The position numbers were made by a program, and so were the translations under genes. A DNA stretch of 18,260 bases from SIG578 sp045543635 (lineage in GTDB: Bacteria; Bacillota; Clostridia; Oscillospirales; Ruminococcaceae), in NCBI GenBank assembly GCA_045543635.1, contig JAZQMT010000105.1, positions 1 through 18,260 on the forward strand. Reading direction: 5' to 3'. Positions 1 through 8,799 of the stretch are shown here, in pieces. Position 1 is the first letter of the stretch. Every line of letters starts with the position of its first letter. A model generated the notes under the pieces. That model saw only the letters and a list, made by a program, of their open reading frames with translations. It was not told where the DNA came from and searched no databases.

Positions 1-30
1 CGTTTGTTTTTTAGAAAGGGACTGGATAAT

Positions 31-819
31 ATGAATGTACTGTTTGTAGGTGATGTCGTTTCCGATTCCGGCAGAAAAATGCTTCGAAAACACCTTCCCG
101 AGTTGAAAAGACAGTATAATATCGATTTAACAATTGTCAATGGGGAAAACTCTGCGTCAGGAAATGGCATGCTGCCTTCCTCGGCAGAGGAGATATTTGC
201 ATGCGGTGCCGATGTTATTACCGGCGGCAACCACACCTTTCGCCGCCATGAGATACTTGACTATCTTGATACCCATGAATACGCAATTCGCCCCTATAAT
301 TGCTTAAATCAAGATGCAAGCGGCAGAGGATATGTTGTCTGCGATTTGGGTAAAACACAGGTCTGTGTAATAAATCTAATAGGTAATGCCTATATTGACG
401 GATATTCGAATGCTTTTTATGCAATCGATGAGCTTTTAGAAAAGATAGAACAGAAAATTATTATCATTGACTTTCATGCCGAGGCAACGGCAGAAAAAGC
501 TGCTCTTGCACATTATCTTGATGGCAGGGTTTCCGCTATCATCGGCACCCACACCCATGTCCGCACTGCCGATGCAAAAATTTTTCCGAATGGACTTGGG
601 TTTATCACCGATGTCGGAATGACCGGACCGTATTTTTCTGTTCTAGGCGTTAATGCACAGCGCGCAATTGCCCGTATGCGCTCCAGCACTCCCGTTCGCT
701 TTGAAACCGCTCAGGGACCATGCTGTCTAAATGCTGTATTTCTTGAGATTGATAGGGAAACCGGAAAAACTTTAAAAATTCAATCTTTTGAGGTAACAGA
801 AGTTGCAAAAACACGGTAA
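31..819 (+). CDS. ymdB: YmdB-family metallophosphoesterase (2',3'-cyclic nucleotide phosphodiesterase)
   Basis: This 262-residue protein has the full metal-binding set of the YmdB family: D8 (GDVV), E39-N40 (NGEN), N67-H68 (GGNH), H149, and H174/H176 (GTHTH), followed by TDVGMTGP near residues 193-200. Length and spacing nearly match B. subtilis YmdB (264 residues), where the corresponding metal ligands are known. Family members hydrolyse 2',3'-cAMP at a di-metal centre and in Bacillus influence RNase Y activity, biofilm formation and spore development. The start is ATG 31, after an AAAGGGA ribosome site; an in-frame TTG at 4 would add nine residues that do not fit the family. Upstream DNA is cut by the window edge, so promoter and operon partner are unknown. 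No terminator is evident before the next promoter at 836. The family call is very secure; the physiological role here is inferred. Confidence 0.95.
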   Translation: MNVLFVGDVVSDSGRKMLRKHLPELKRQYNIDLTIVNGENSASGNGMLPSSAEEIFACGADVITGGNHTFRRHEILDYLDTHEYAIRPYNCLNQDASGRGYVVCDLGKTQVCVINLIGNAYIDGYSNAFYAIDELLEKIEQKIIIIDFHAEATAEKAALAHYLDGRVSAIIGTHTHVRTADAKIFPNGLGFITDVGMTGPYFSVLGVNAQRAIARMRSSTPVRFETAQGPCCLNAVFLEIDRETGKTLKIQSFEVTEVAKTR

Positions 820-835
820 ATATGTTGCACTTTTG

Positions 836-865
836 TTGACAGAGCTTTTGGTAAAATGGTAAAAT
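836..865 (+). promoter_or_regulatory. Sigma-A-type promoter for the yicC operon
   Basis: A perfect -35 TTGACA (836-841) is followed after 18 bases by TAAAAT (860-865), a five-of-six match to the -10 consensus. It lies in the only gap of any size between ymdB and rlmN, so it probably starts the long yicC-remA-gmk-rpoZ-priA-def-fmt-yugP-rsmB-rlmN transcript. Seen by eye; no transcript data. Confidence 0.75.
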
Positions 866-919
866 AATGTGAAAAAGAAGGTCACGGCTATTATGCTGTG
901 CGAAAGTAAGGTGAAATAA

Positions 920-1798
920 GTGGTAAGCAGTATGACAGGGTTCGGTAAATGCACCGAGCTTGTAGGCGGCAGAGAGATCACTGTTGAAATCAAATCGGTA
1001 AATCATCGATATTTCGAGTTTTCGGCGCGTGTTCCTCGGGCTTATGGATTTTTGGAAGAAAAGCTTAAATCTTATGTTCAAAAAAAGATTGCAAGAGGAA
1101 AAATCGAGGTCGGTGTTTTTATCGTTAATATAGAAACAACGGATACTAAAATTTCTGCAAATGAGGCTTTGGCAAAAGGATATGTCGATGCACTTCGCTC
1201 GCTTTGTGAGCCTTTGGGGGTTGCTGATGATATTCGCCTCTCATCTGTTGCTCGCTTTCCGGATGTTTTCTCGGTCACAAGGGAGGAGACTGACGAAACG
1301 CAGCTTTGGTTGGATGTAGAGTGTGCACTTGAAAAAGCGGTCAATGCATTTTCTTTGATGCGTGCCACCGAGGGCGAAAACCTTAAAAAAGATCTCGGTA
1401 CACGATTGCTTAATATTGAAGCGCTTGTTTCTAAAATCGAGGAGCGTGCTCCCCAGAGGGTTAAAGAATACCGTGAGAGGCTCTATCAGAAGATAAGCGA
1501 GGTTCTTTCCAACAATGCTATTGATGAATCTCGTATTATCACCGAGGCGGCAATTTTTGCAGATAAGATTGCTGTCGATGAGGAAACGGTTCGTTTGAGA
1601 AGCCATATCGGTCAATTTCGCGAAATCATGGAGCTAAATGAACCGATCGGCAGAAAGCTTGATTTTTTAATTCAGGAGTTTAATCGCGAGGCAAATACCA
1701 TCGGATCCAAATGCCAGGATGCCGAGGGAGCACGAGTTGTTGTTGATATAAAATCTGAAATAGAAAAGATAAGAGAACAGGTGCAGAACATCGAATAA
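920..1798 (+). CDS. yicC: YicC/YloC family endoribonuclease
   Basis: The 292-residue protein opens with VSSMTGFGK, the family signature (usually xxSMTGFGR), which fixes the GTG at 920 as the start, preceded by AAGGTG at 908-913. The N-terminal YicC-like domain fills roughly residues 1-150. The C-terminal DUF1732 region ends in the conserved block around LDFLIQEFNREANTIGSK (near 245-262) and a basic/acidic helix. Family members are about 290 residues, so this is full length. E. coli YicC has been linked to degradation of the small RNA RyhB, and Bacillus YloC is reported to be an RNase; substrate here is unknown. It is the first gene after the 836 promoter, and its place next to remA and gmk is conserved across Firmicutes. 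No frameshift or odd residue was noticed. Confidence 0.95.
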   Translation: MVSSMTGFGKCTELVGGREITVEIKSVNHRYFEFSARVPRAYGFLEEKLKSYVQKKIARGKIEVGVFIVNIETTDTKISANEALAKGYVDALRSLCEPLGVADDIRLSSVARFPDVFSVTREETDETQLWLDVECALEKAVNAFSLMRATEGENLKKDLGTRLLNIEALVSKIEERAPQRVKEYRERLYQKISEVLSNNAIDESRIITEAAIFADKIAVDEETVRLRSHIGQFREIMELNEPIGRKLDFLIQEFNREANTIGSKCQDAEGARVVVDIKSEIEKIREQVQNIE

Positions 1799-1824
1799 AG
1801 GCAAACATAAAAGGAGAACTCTTT

Positions 1825-2091
1825 ATGAAACTTATCAATATCGGTTTCGGAAATATGGTGTCGGCGAATAGACTTATTGCTATCGTCAGCCCTGAGTCTG
1901 CCCCAATTAAACGGATTATTCAGGACGCGCGTGACCGTGCAACCCTTATTGACGCAACCTATGGAAGAAGAACCCGTGCAGTTATCATTACCGACAGTGA
2001 ACATGTTATCCTTTCGGCAGTTCAGCCCGAAACCATCGGTAACCGTTTTAGTAATAAAGACGATGTGGAAGAGGAGTCTGATGATGAGTAA
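1825..2091 (+). CDS. remA: RemA/DUF370 extracellular matrix regulator
   Basis: This 88-residue protein starts with KLINIGFGNMVSANRLIAIV and carries DARDRATLIDATYGRRTRAVIIT and an HVILSAVQPETI segment, all diagnostic of the RemA (DUF370) family. In B. subtilis RemA is a DNA-binding activator of biofilm matrix operons and osmoprotection genes, and forms ring-like oligomers that wrap DNA. The start ATG 1825 follows a strong AAAAGGAGA site. The C-terminal tail (EEESDDE) is acidic and overlaps the start of gmk, a sign of translational coupling. The gene lies in its usual place between yicC and gmk. In this organism the target genes are unknown; because the family also occurs in species without Bacillus-type matrix operons, a general regulatory role is the safer statement. 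Confidence 0.93.
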   Translation: MKLINIGFGNMVSANRLIAIVSPESAPIKRIIQDARDRATLIDATYGRRTRAVIITDSEHVILSAVQPETIGNRFSNKDDVEEESDDE

Positions 2092-2635
2092 AGGAAAAAT
2101 TCTTGTGCTGTCAGGTCCGTCAGGAGTCGGAAAGGGAACTGTGGTGCAACGCATTTTAGAGATGGACGATAATGTAACCCTTTCCATTTCCGCCACTACC
2201 CGTGCAATGCGCGAGGGTGAGCAGGAGGGTGTGCATTATTTTTACATTTCTCATGCCGAGTTTGAAAAAAAGCTGAAAAATAATGAAATGCTGGAATATA
2301 ATTCTTACAACGGCAATTATTACGGCACATTAAAAAGCTATGTGGATAGCCTCCTCGTTTCGGGTAAACATGTTCTTTTGGAAATTGATGTCAACGGTGC
2401 ATTTCAAATAAAAGAAAAACGCCCCGAAGCTGTTACAGTTTTTCTCACAGCACCCTCTGTTGAGGAAATAGAACGGAGGCTTCGAAAAAGAAATACGGAA
2501 ACGGAAGATGTTATCGCAGAGCGCTTGCGTATTGCAAAGCAAGAGTTGCTTCACGCGCCTGATTATGATTTTATTGTTTGTAATGATGATGTTGACGGTG
2601 CTGCTCAGCAAATTTTGGATATATTAAATAAGTAA
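2084..2635 (+). CDS. gmk: Guanylate kinase
   Basis: Guanylate kinase converts GMP to GDP with ATP, and is essential for GTP and dGTP supply. The 183-residue protein has the P-loop GPSGVGKGT at residues 11-19, the GMP-binding SISATTRAMREGE segment, the YNGNYYGT motif that contacts GMP, and the lid region with paired arginines (RRLRKRNTE). Length fits the family (about 190-205). Two consecutive ATGs, 2081 and 2084, are possible starts. GAGGAG at 2071-2076 is four bases from the first and seven from the second, so 2084 is preferred. Either way the gene overlaps the end of remA by 8-11 bases, so the two are probably translationally coupled. Function is secure. Confidence 0.96.
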   Translation: MSKGKILVLSGPSGVGKGTVVQRILEMDDNVTLSISATTRAMREGEQEGVHYFYISHAEFEKKLKNNEMLEYNSYNGNYYGTLKSYVDSLLVSGKHVLLEIDVNGAFQIKEKRPEAVTVFLTAPSVEEIERRLRKRNTETEDVIAERLRIAKQELLHAPDYDFIVCNDDVDGAAQQILDILNK

Positions 2636-2658
2636 TCATTAGAAAGAGGAGAAATATT

Positions 2659-2865
2659 ATGTTAAGACCTGCAATGAACGATATTCTTGAAAACGGACAA
2701 AGCTATTATTCCTTTGTTATCGCTGTGGCAAAAAGAGCGAGAGACATCGCTGAGGACTCAATAGAAAAAGGTGTTTTGCTTGATGAAAAGCCTGTTGATT
2801 TGGCTGTTCACGAGTTTGCAGACAGAAAATATGTTTTTTGCGAAACCGAAGCAAGCAAAGGTTAA
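2659..2865 (+). CDS. rpoZ: DNA-directed RNA polymerase omega subunit
   Basis: This 68-residue protein matches the Firmicute omega subunit: an N-terminal MLRPAMNDILENGQSYYSFVIAVAKRAR-like region, where the AKRAR segment corresponds to the conserved (V)AKRAR(E/D)I motif, followed by KPVDLAVHEFADRKYVF near the C terminus. Omega assists folding and assembly of the beta' subunit and, in proteobacteria, contributes to the ppGpp site, which Firmicutes generally lack. The start ATG 2659 follows AAAGAGGAG. Its position directly after gmk is strongly conserved. The expected next gene, coaBC, is absent: only 54 bases separate rpoZ from priA. Confidence 0.92.
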   Translation: MLRPAMNDILENGQSYYSFVIAVAKRARDIAEDSIEKGVLLDEKPVDLAVHEFADRKYVFCETEASKG

Positions 2866-2919
2866 TAAAATCTTTTTCGCTTGGGCGTAGATTATCATTT
2901 AAAAAAAGGGGGCAGTGTT

Positions 2920-5370
2920 TTGTCGGAACTTAAAATTGTTAAAGTTGCGGTTGAAAACACCGCTCTTTCTTTTGATGGTTTTTTTGATTATGCTGTTCCC
3001 AATGAGCTTTCTGATTACGCACAAATCGGCTGCCGCGTGCTGGTGCCGTTTGGCAGAGCGAATGTGAAAAAGATTGCCATGATTTTTGATATTCCTGATA
3101 CCGCCGAGATAGCTCACCTTAAAAAAATTACCGCCGTTTTGGATAATGCCCCTGTTTTAAGCAGAGAACAGTTGGAACTTTCTCAATGGATGGCTCAAAA
3201 CACCTTTTGTCCCATCTATGAAGCGGTAAAGGTGCAGCTTCCCTCGGGCATGCACCTGCATCTTACGGAGTGTTATGAATGTGCGGAAAATGGAAATCCC
3301 GAGGCGTTAGCCGCCCTTTCTGAGGAGCAACAGCGTATTTATCGCGAAATTTCTGCCGCATCAAAGCCGATCACGCAAAAAAAGCTGTTAGAACGCTTTG
3401 GGTTTGTAAATGATGGTGTGCTGGAGGATATGCTCAAAGCGGGTATCGTGAGAAAAGTTGATAAGGCAGAGATGACCGTTTCGGATAAAACAATTAAAAC
3501 TGCCCGTCTGGTAGCCGATTTTTCAAATGAAATCAAGCTTACCCCAAAACAAACTGCCGTGATTTCTGTTCTGCAAGATGTAGGGGAAGCGAGCGTGAAA
3601 GATATTTGTTATTTTACAGGTGTCAGTCCTGCAGTGATAAATACCCTTTGTAAAAAAGGCGTGCTGGAGCTTTTTGATGCCCAAGTTATGCGTGTAGACG
3701 AGGTGTTACAGTGCGAAAAAAGCACTGTTTCAGAAATAGAGCTTTCTGAAAGTCAAAAAAATGCCTATAACGGTATAAAAGAATTATTGTCAACAGGAAA
3801 ACCGCAGGCAGCGCTTTTGTATGGCGTTACGGGCAGCGGAAAAACACAGGTTTTTTTAAAACTGATCGGAGATGTTATCTCCATGGGCAAACAAGCTGTT
3901 GTTATGGTTCCGGAAATCTCTCTCACACCGCAAACGGTTAAAATATTTTATAAGTACTTTGGTTCCGCCGTCGCAGTTTTGCATAGCGGACTCTCTATTG
4001 GTGAACGCTATGACCAGTTTAAGCGCATTAGAAACGGTGAGGTTTCGGTCATTGTCGGAACCAGGTCAGCGGTTTTTGCGCCTCTTTCCAATATCGGCAT
4101 TATTGTGATGGATGAGGAACAGGAATCTACTTATAAATCCGAAAGCTCGCCACGCTATCATGCAAGAGAAGCGGCTAAATTTCGCTGTAAAAAGAATAAT
4201 GCGCTGCTGCTTTTGGCTTCGGCAACTCCCAGCGTTGATAGTTATTACTATGCTCAAAGCGGGAGATACAACCTGTTTGGTATGGAGGAGCGTTTCGGAA
4301 AAGCACAGCTTCCTCAGGTGACTATCGTGGATATGTCGGGACGTGATATTGCCTTGCGCGATTCTGCGTTCAGCGCAACGCTTATTGAGGAAATAGAAAA
4401 TAACCTTTCCCGCGGGGAACAAACTATATTGCTGTATAATCGCCGCGGTTATCACACGATTGCATCATGCGGTGATTGTAAACAGGTTGTTTCTTGTCCC
4501 AATTGCAGCATTGCATTGACCTATCATAAAAAAAACAACCGCATGATGTGTCATTACTGCGGGTACAGCAAAGAAATTGAAACAAGCTGCTCTGCCTGCG
4601 GAAGTAGCCGTATTTTCTATCGCGGACAGGGTACACAGCGTGTTGAGGATGAACTGTCAATTCTTTTTCCAGAGGCGCGCATTATGCGAATGGATATGGA
4701 TAACTCCGGCGGGAAATCTGCACATCAAAAGCAGTTTGACGCATTTGAGCGCGGTGAATATGACATTTTGGTTGGAACACAGATGGTTGCTAAGGGGCTT
4801 AACTTTCCTAATGTAACCCTTGTGGGCGTTCTTAATGCAGATCAAACGCTGTATTCAAACGATTTCAGAGCATATGAGCGCGCGTTCTCGCTTATTACAC
4901 AGGTGGTTGGAAGAAGCGGTAGAGGAGAAAAGAACGGCAGAGCGATTATCCAAAGCATGACTCCGCAAAACCCTGTCATTTCACTTGCGGCACAGCAGGA
5001 CTATCCCGAGTTTTTCAGGCAGGAAATATCAGTTCGAAAAGCAATGTTGTATCCGCCGTTTTGTGACCTCTGCGTTGTTGGATTTGTTTCAAGCTCTCAT
5101 GTACAGGCGCAAAAGGGAGCCGAGCGTTTTGTGGAAATGATAAAAGAGAAAAAACCTGAAGATATGGGTATTCCGTTGCGTGTGCTTGGACCTTCCCCTA
5201 TGAATGTTGTAAAGGTTAGCGGGAAATATCGTTATCGGCTTATTATAAAGTGCAAAAACAATAAGGCATTTCGAACTATGCTCATGGAGCTTTTAAAAAG
5301 CTTTATGAATATGCGAGAAAATAAAGATGTAACCGTTTATGCCGACTTAAATGATGTCGGAAATATGTAG
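2920..5370 (+). CDS. priA: Primosomal protein N' (replication restart helicase PriA)
   Basis: PriA is a 3'-5' superfamily 2 helicase that recognises abandoned replication forks and reloads DnaB. From the TTG at 2920 the protein has 816 residues: the N-terminal 3'-end-binding domain (KIVKVAVEN...FDYAVP), a winged-helix region, Walker A GVTGSGKT at 302-309, and a Walker B-like DEEQ at 398-401. Eight zinc-ligand cysteines follow at 517, 520, 526, 529, 544, 547, 557 and 560, inserted in the second helicase lobe. Then come GTQMVAKGL and the QVVGRSGRG motif VI. The TTG start is chosen because AAAGGGGG (2905-2912) lies seven bases upstream and the family N terminus begins there; an in-frame TTG at 2881 lacks a ribosome site. 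Many family members read DEEH at the Walker B, so DEEQ is a modest variant. Domain content is complete. Confidence 0.95.
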   Translation: MSELKIVKVAVENTALSFDGFFDYAVPNELSDYAQIGCRVLVPFGRANVKKIAMIFDIPDTAEIAHLKKITAVLDNAPVLSREQLELSQWMAQNTFCPIYEAVKVQLPSGMHLHLTECYECAENGNPEALAALSEEQQRIYREISAASKPITQKKLLERFGFVNDGVLEDMLKAGIVRKVDKAEMTVSDKTIKTARLVADFSNEIKLTPKQTAVISVLQDVGEASVKDICYFTGVSPAVINTLCKKGVLELFDAQVMRVDEVLQCEKSTVSEIELSESQKNAYNGIKELLSTGKPQAALLYGVTGSGKTQVFLKLIGDVISMGKQAVVMVPEISLTPQTVKIFYKYFGSAVAVLHSGLSIGERYDQFKRIRNGEVSVIVGTRSAVFAPLSNIGIIVMDEEQESTYKSESSPRYHAREAAKFRCKKNNALLLLASATPSVDSYYYAQSGRYNLFGMEERFGKAQLPQVTIVDMSGRDIALRDSAFSATLIEEIENNLSRGEQTILLYNRRGYHTIASCGDCKQVVSCPNCSIALTYHKKNNRMMCHYCGYSKEIETSCSACGSSRIFYRGQGTQRVEDELSILFPEARIMRMDMDNSGGKSAHQKQFDAFERGEYDILVGTQMVAKGLNFPNVTLVGVLNADQTLYSNDFRAYERAFSLITQVVGRSGRGEKNGRAIIQSMTPQNPVISLAAQQDYPEFFRQEISVRKAMLYPPFCDLCVVGFVSSSHVQAQKGAERFVEMIKEKKPEDMGIPLRVLGPSPMNVVKVSGKYRYRLIIKCKNNKAFRTMLMELLKSFMNMRENKDVTVYADLNDVGNM

Positions 5371-5384
5371 ATAGGAGAATGATT

Positions 5385-5837
5385 GTGGCTATCAGACAAA
5401 TCGTAACCGATGAAGAATTTTTGAGAAAAAAATGTAAACCCGTAGAAAATTTTGACAAAAAACTCTGGACTCTGCTTGATGATATGGCAGAGTCCATGTA
5501 TGCGGCGAACGGTGTAGGTCTTGCCGCAAATCAGGTTGGTGTTTTGCGAAAGGCTGTTGTAATTGATGTGGACGATGAGCTTTTAGAGCTTATAAATCCC
5601 GAAATAATCAAAACTGAAGGCACACAAAACGGTCAGGAGGGTTGTCTTTCCTTTCCGCGTAAATTCGGCGATGTTTGCCGCCCCCGCGTTGTAACCGTAA
5701 AAGCACAGGATCGTTATGGTAAGGAGTTTACCTTAACAGGAGAGGATTTGCTTGCCCGCGCATTCTGCCATGAGATAGACCACCTTTACGGTAAAGTTTT
5801 TGTTGATATTGCTGTTGGTTTGCACATAGAAAAATAG
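5385..5837 (+). CDS. def: Peptide deformylase
   Basis: Peptide deformylase removes the formyl group from the N-terminal methionine of new proteins with a metal bound by one Cys and two His. All three motifs are present: GVGLAANQ (43-50), EGCLS (85-89, ligand C87) and HEIDH (129-133, ligands H129/H133 and catalytic E130). At 150 residues it fits the short clostridial type. Start choice: AGGAG at 5373-5377 touches the ATG at 5379 almost directly, but is seven bases from the in-frame GTG at 5385, which gives the usual MAIRxI N terminus. I therefore prefer GTG 5385; the ATG adds only two residues. def is 14 bases after priA and 16 before fmt, so the formylation and deformylation enzymes are co-transcribed, as in most bacteria. 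Confidence 0.95.
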   Translation: MAIRQIVTDEEFLRKKCKPVENFDKKLWTLLDDMAESMYAANGVGLAANQVGVLRKAVVIDVDDELLELINPEIIKTEGTQNGQEGCLSFPRKFGDVCRPRVVTVKAQDRYGKEFTLTGEDLLARAFCHEIDHLYGKVFVDIAVGLHIEK

Positions 5838-5853
5838 ATTTGGAGGTTTTGCA

Positions 5854-6771
5854 TTGAATATTGTTTTTATGGGAACGCCTGATTTTGCCGCCGCATCGCT
5901 TTCGGCAATTATTCATGCAGGATATAATGTTGCGGCTGTTTTTACACAACCGGATAAACCGGTCGGCAGACACCGCACCATAACGCCTCCGCCGGTAAAA
6001 GAGCTTGCAATAAAACATAATATAAAGGTTTTTCAGCCTGATACATTAAAGGACGGTCAGGTGGCTAAAATAATAAAAGAGCTCGCTCCCGATGTGATTG
6101 TTGTTGTAGCATATGGAAAGCTTATCCCCGAGGAGATCCTTTCTATTCCGCCGTTTGGATGTATCAATGTCCATGGCTCTCTGCTGCCGCAACTTCGCGG
6201 TGCTGCTCCTATTCAGTGGTCGGTTATTAACGGTGAAAAATATGCCGGAGTTACTACCATGTATATGGATAAAGGTCTCGATACAGGCGATATTATTTTA
6301 ACCGATAAAACTGAAATAAAAGCAGGCGAAACGTCAGGCGAGCTTTATGAGCGTTTGGCACCTATGGGTGCGCAGCTTGTTGTTAAAACGATTGAGCTTT
6401 TGAAAAAAGGGGCGGCACCGCGCACACCACAGGATGAGCGTGCAGCCACCTATGCTCCGATGCTTAATAAAGAAATGGCCGTTCTTGATTTTTCAAGAGG
6501 CACAAAGGAGCTTTGCTCACTCATTTGTGGGCTTAATCCTTGGCCTGTCGCATACACAACACTTGAAGGAAAACGACTAAAGGTTTTTCGTGCTATACCT
6601 TATGACGGAGCGGGTATAGAAGGAGAGCTTATTGATGAAAAACGCTTTGTTGTTGCTTGCTCGGATGGTGCACTGGAATTTTTAGAGGTTCAGCTTGAAG
6701 GAGCGAAAGCACAAAGCGGAGAAGAGTTTATGCGCGGAAAAAGGCTTCCGCTCGGTACACAGTTTAAATAA
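5854..6771 (+). CDS. fmt: Methionyl-tRNA formyltransferase
   Basis: Fmt transfers a formyl group from 10-formyl-tetrahydrofolate to Met-tRNA(fMet), making the initiator tRNA. The 305-residue protein starts NIVFMGTPDFA and has the catalytic triad N105, H107 and D143, in the GCINVHGSLLPQLRGAAPIQW and MDKGLDTGDI blocks. A C-terminal OB-like domain from about residue 205 opens with an INPWPVAYT-like segment (here GLNPWPVAYT). The length is typical (about 310). The TTG start at 5854 is seven bases from TGGAGG (5841-5846), and the family alignment begins exactly there; no ATG is better placed. It is embedded between def and a zinc peptidase in the same transcript. The call is secure. Confidence 0.96.
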   Translation: MNIVFMGTPDFAAASLSAIIHAGYNVAAVFTQPDKPVGRHRTITPPPVKELAIKHNIKVFQPDTLKDGQVAKIIKELAPDVIVVVAYGKLIPEEILSIPPFGCINVHGSLLPQLRGAAPIQWSVINGEKYAGVTTMYMDKGLDTGDIILTDKTEIKAGETSGELYERLAPMGAQLVVKTIELLKKGAAPRTPQDERAATYAPMLNKEMAVLDFSRGTKELCSLICGLNPWPVAYTTLEGKRLKVFRAIPYDGAGIEGELIDEKRFVVACSDGALEFLEVQLEGAKAQSGEEFMRGKRLPLGTQFK

Positions 6772-6785
6772 GAAAGGAAACATTT

Positions 6786-7481
6786 ATGCCGTATTTTTAT
6801 ATGGATTATTGGTATCTCATTTTAGTTGTTCCGACAATCATTATTGCTGCGATTGCACAAATAAGGGTGAATTCTGCCTTTAAAACCTATAATATGTATC
6901 AAAGCCGTATTGGGCTTACTGCTGCAGAGGTCACAAGGCGTATTTTGGATAATAATGGGCTTTCTAATGTCTCGGTGCAGCATGTTAACGGTAAGTTAAC
7001 AGATCATTATGACCCCAAAAATAATGTTATTCGTCTTTCAGATTCGGTTTATAACAGCACATCCATTGCCGCTATCGGCGTTGCTGCACATGAAGCGGGA
7101 CATGCGGTACAGCATGCTGCCAAATATGTGCCTATAAAGATAAGGAACAGTCTTGTTCCCATTGCAAATCTGGGCACTACTATGGCCCCCTTTATCATTA
7201 TTTTCGGATTATTGCTTTCTTTTGAACCTATGATATGGACAGGTATTATCCTTTACAGTGCCATAGCACTGTTTCAGCTTGTCACCTTGCCGGTAGAGCT
7301 TAATGCAAGCCGCCGTGCACTTGCAACGCTTTCTTCTATGCAGATACTGGACACAACAGAGCAAAAAGGTGCGAAAAAGGTGCTCACTGCTGCCGCACTT
7401 ACCTATGTTGCAGCACTGCTTACAACCTTGGCAAATCTTCTGCGCTTTGTGCTTCTGGCAAGAGGTAGAAACAGAAGATGA
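6786..7481 (+). CDS. YugP-family membrane zinc metallopeptidase
   Basis: The 231-residue protein matches the Zn_peptidase_2 (YugP) family: an N-terminal membrane segment (about 5-25), NxVIRLSDSVYNSTSIAAIGVAAHEAGHAVQHA-type core, and a zinc site HEAGH at 102-106. Two or three further hydrophobic helices follow (roughly 121-160 and 195-225). Between them is the LPVELNASRRAL segment, whose Glu is the likely third zinc ligand. It should be an integral membrane protease, but neither substrate nor physiological role is established for the family. The start ATG 6786 follows AGAAAGGAAA. The last codon overlaps the rsmB start as ATGA at 7478-7481, so the two are translationally coupled. B. subtilis has its homologue yugP elsewhere in the genome, so this placement between fmt and rsmB differs from the Bacillus order. 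Confidence 0.88.
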   Translation: MPYFYMDYWYLILVVPTIIIAAIAQIRVNSAFKTYNMYQSRIGLTAAEVTRRILDNNGLSNVSVQHVNGKLTDHYDPKNNVIRLSDSVYNSTSIAAIGVAAHEAGHAVQHAAKYVPIKIRNSLVPIANLGTTMAPFIIIFGLLLSFEPMIWTGIILYSAIALFQLVTLPVELNASRRALATLSSMQILDTTEQKGAKKVLTAAALTYVAALLTTLANLLRFVLLARGRNRR

Positions 7482-8785
7482 AAAACGCAAGAGAACTGTG
7501 TCTTTCTGCTCTCATTCGTATGGAGAAGGATGAGGCTTATTCCAATATTGTTCTAAATTCGCTGCTTGAAAAGTCTCAATTATTGCGCGAGGAAAAAGCT
7601 TTTGCAACCCGCCTTTTTTATGGTGTGCTGGAAAAAAAGCTGCTTTTGGATTACAATATTTCGCTGCTTTCCAGGCGCCCGCTTAAAAAATTAGATGCAG
7701 AGGTACTCTGTATTTTGCGTCTGGGATTGTATCAGCTTTTGTTTTTAGATAGCGTACCCGATAGTGCAGCGGTAAACGAAAGTGTAAAGCTTTGTGACTT
7801 TGCAAAGAAAAATTCAGCCAAAGCACTGGTTAACGCCCTTTTAAGAACAAAAATCCGACAAGATAAAGAAATTTTCACTCCCAAAGCTGATGATACTTCT
7901 GCATTGAGTGCTTGTCTTTCGGCAGATGAAAGTATTGTGTCACTTTTCTTAAAGCAGTATGGCTTAGAGGAGACCGAGCAGATTTTTGCCGCATTTTCAA
8001 AGGAAACGCGGCAGTACATTCGCATTAATACCCGAAAAACAGGGTTTGATGAACTTTCCAATCTACTTTCGGAAAAACATATTTTTATAGAGAATCTCGA
8101 AGGGGTGGAGGGTTGTGCTGTTATTAAAAATTCAGGCGACCTTTCTCATTTAAAGGAATTTCAGCAGGGGCTTTTTTATGTGCAGGATTTAGCTTCCCAG
8201 CAATGCTGTGCCGCTCTTGAGCCTCAAAATGCCGGTCGAATTTTAGATGTCTGTGCCGCTCCCGGAGGAAAAAGCTTTACGCTTGCCCTTTTGGCAGATA
8301 AGAATACCGAGGTGGTTTGCTGTGATGTCAGTCAAAACCGCGTCAGTCTTATTAAAAAGGGAAAAGAACGACTTGAGCTTTCCAACATAATTCCCAAAAT
8401 AAATGATGCACAAATTTTCAATAGTGAGCTCGGATACTTTGACAGAATACTGTGTGATGTACCGTGTTCGGGACTTGGCGTTATCGGTAAAAAACCCGAA
8501 ATACGATATAAAAAAATTGTGCCTGAAGCACTCTTTTCGTTGCAATATGATATTTTGCAGACATCTGCAAAATATCTTGACAACGGTGGAATTCTTGTTT
8601 ATTCCACCTGTACGCTCAATAAACGCGAAAATGAGGACGTGGTTTTTAAATTTCTTTCAGAATATTCTGAATTTGAGCCGTACCCGTTGTCTTTTGCAGA
8701 AAACGGTGAATTTTATAAAACATTTTTGCCTAACCGTGATGGTTGTGACGGTTTTTTTGTTGCAGCTATTCGAAAAAAATCATAA
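7478..8785 (+). CDS. rsmB: 16S rRNA m5C967 methyltransferase
   Basis: RsmB (Sun/Fmu) methylates C967 of 16S rRNA using S-adenosylmethionine. The 435-residue protein has an N-terminal NusB-like RNA-binding domain (about 1-130, beginning ARELCLSALIRME). The Rossmann methyltransferase domain has the SAM motif LDVCAAPGGK near residues 255-265, DRILCDVPCSG with the catalytic-cycle Cys near 330, and YSTCT with the nucleophilic Cys near 378. Both essential cysteines (PCSG and STCT) are present. The length matches the family (430-450). Its start overlaps the stop of the upstream peptidase gene by four bases (ATGA). It is followed 14 bases later by rlmN, a second rRNA methyltransferase, an arrangement conserved in Firmicutes. 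Confidence 0.95.
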   Translation: MKNARELCLSALIRMEKDEAYSNIVLNSLLEKSQLLREEKAFATRLFYGVLEKKLLLDYNISLLSRRPLKKLDAEVLCILRLGLYQLLFLDSVPDSAAVNESVKLCDFAKKNSAKALVNALLRTKIRQDKEIFTPKADDTSALSACLSADESIVSLFLKQYGLEETEQIFAAFSKETRQYIRINTRKTGFDELSNLLSEKHIFIENLEGVEGCAVIKNSGDLSHLKEFQQGLFYVQDLASQQCCAALEPQNAGRILDVCAAPGGKSFTLALLADKNTEVVCCDVSQNRVSLIKKGKERLELSNIIPKINDAQIFNSELGYFDRILCDVPCSGLGVIGKKPEIRYKKIVPEALFSLQYDILQTSAKYLDNGGILVYSTCTLNKRENEDVVFKFLSEYSEFEPYPLSFAENGEFYKTFLPNRDGCDGFFVAAIRKKS

Positions 8786-8799
8786 AAGGACGATAAGTT

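Noticed and set aside
1672..2196. 174-codon open frame on the - strand
   Set aside because: Antisense to yicC, remA and gmk, which all have clear family signatures and ribosome sites.
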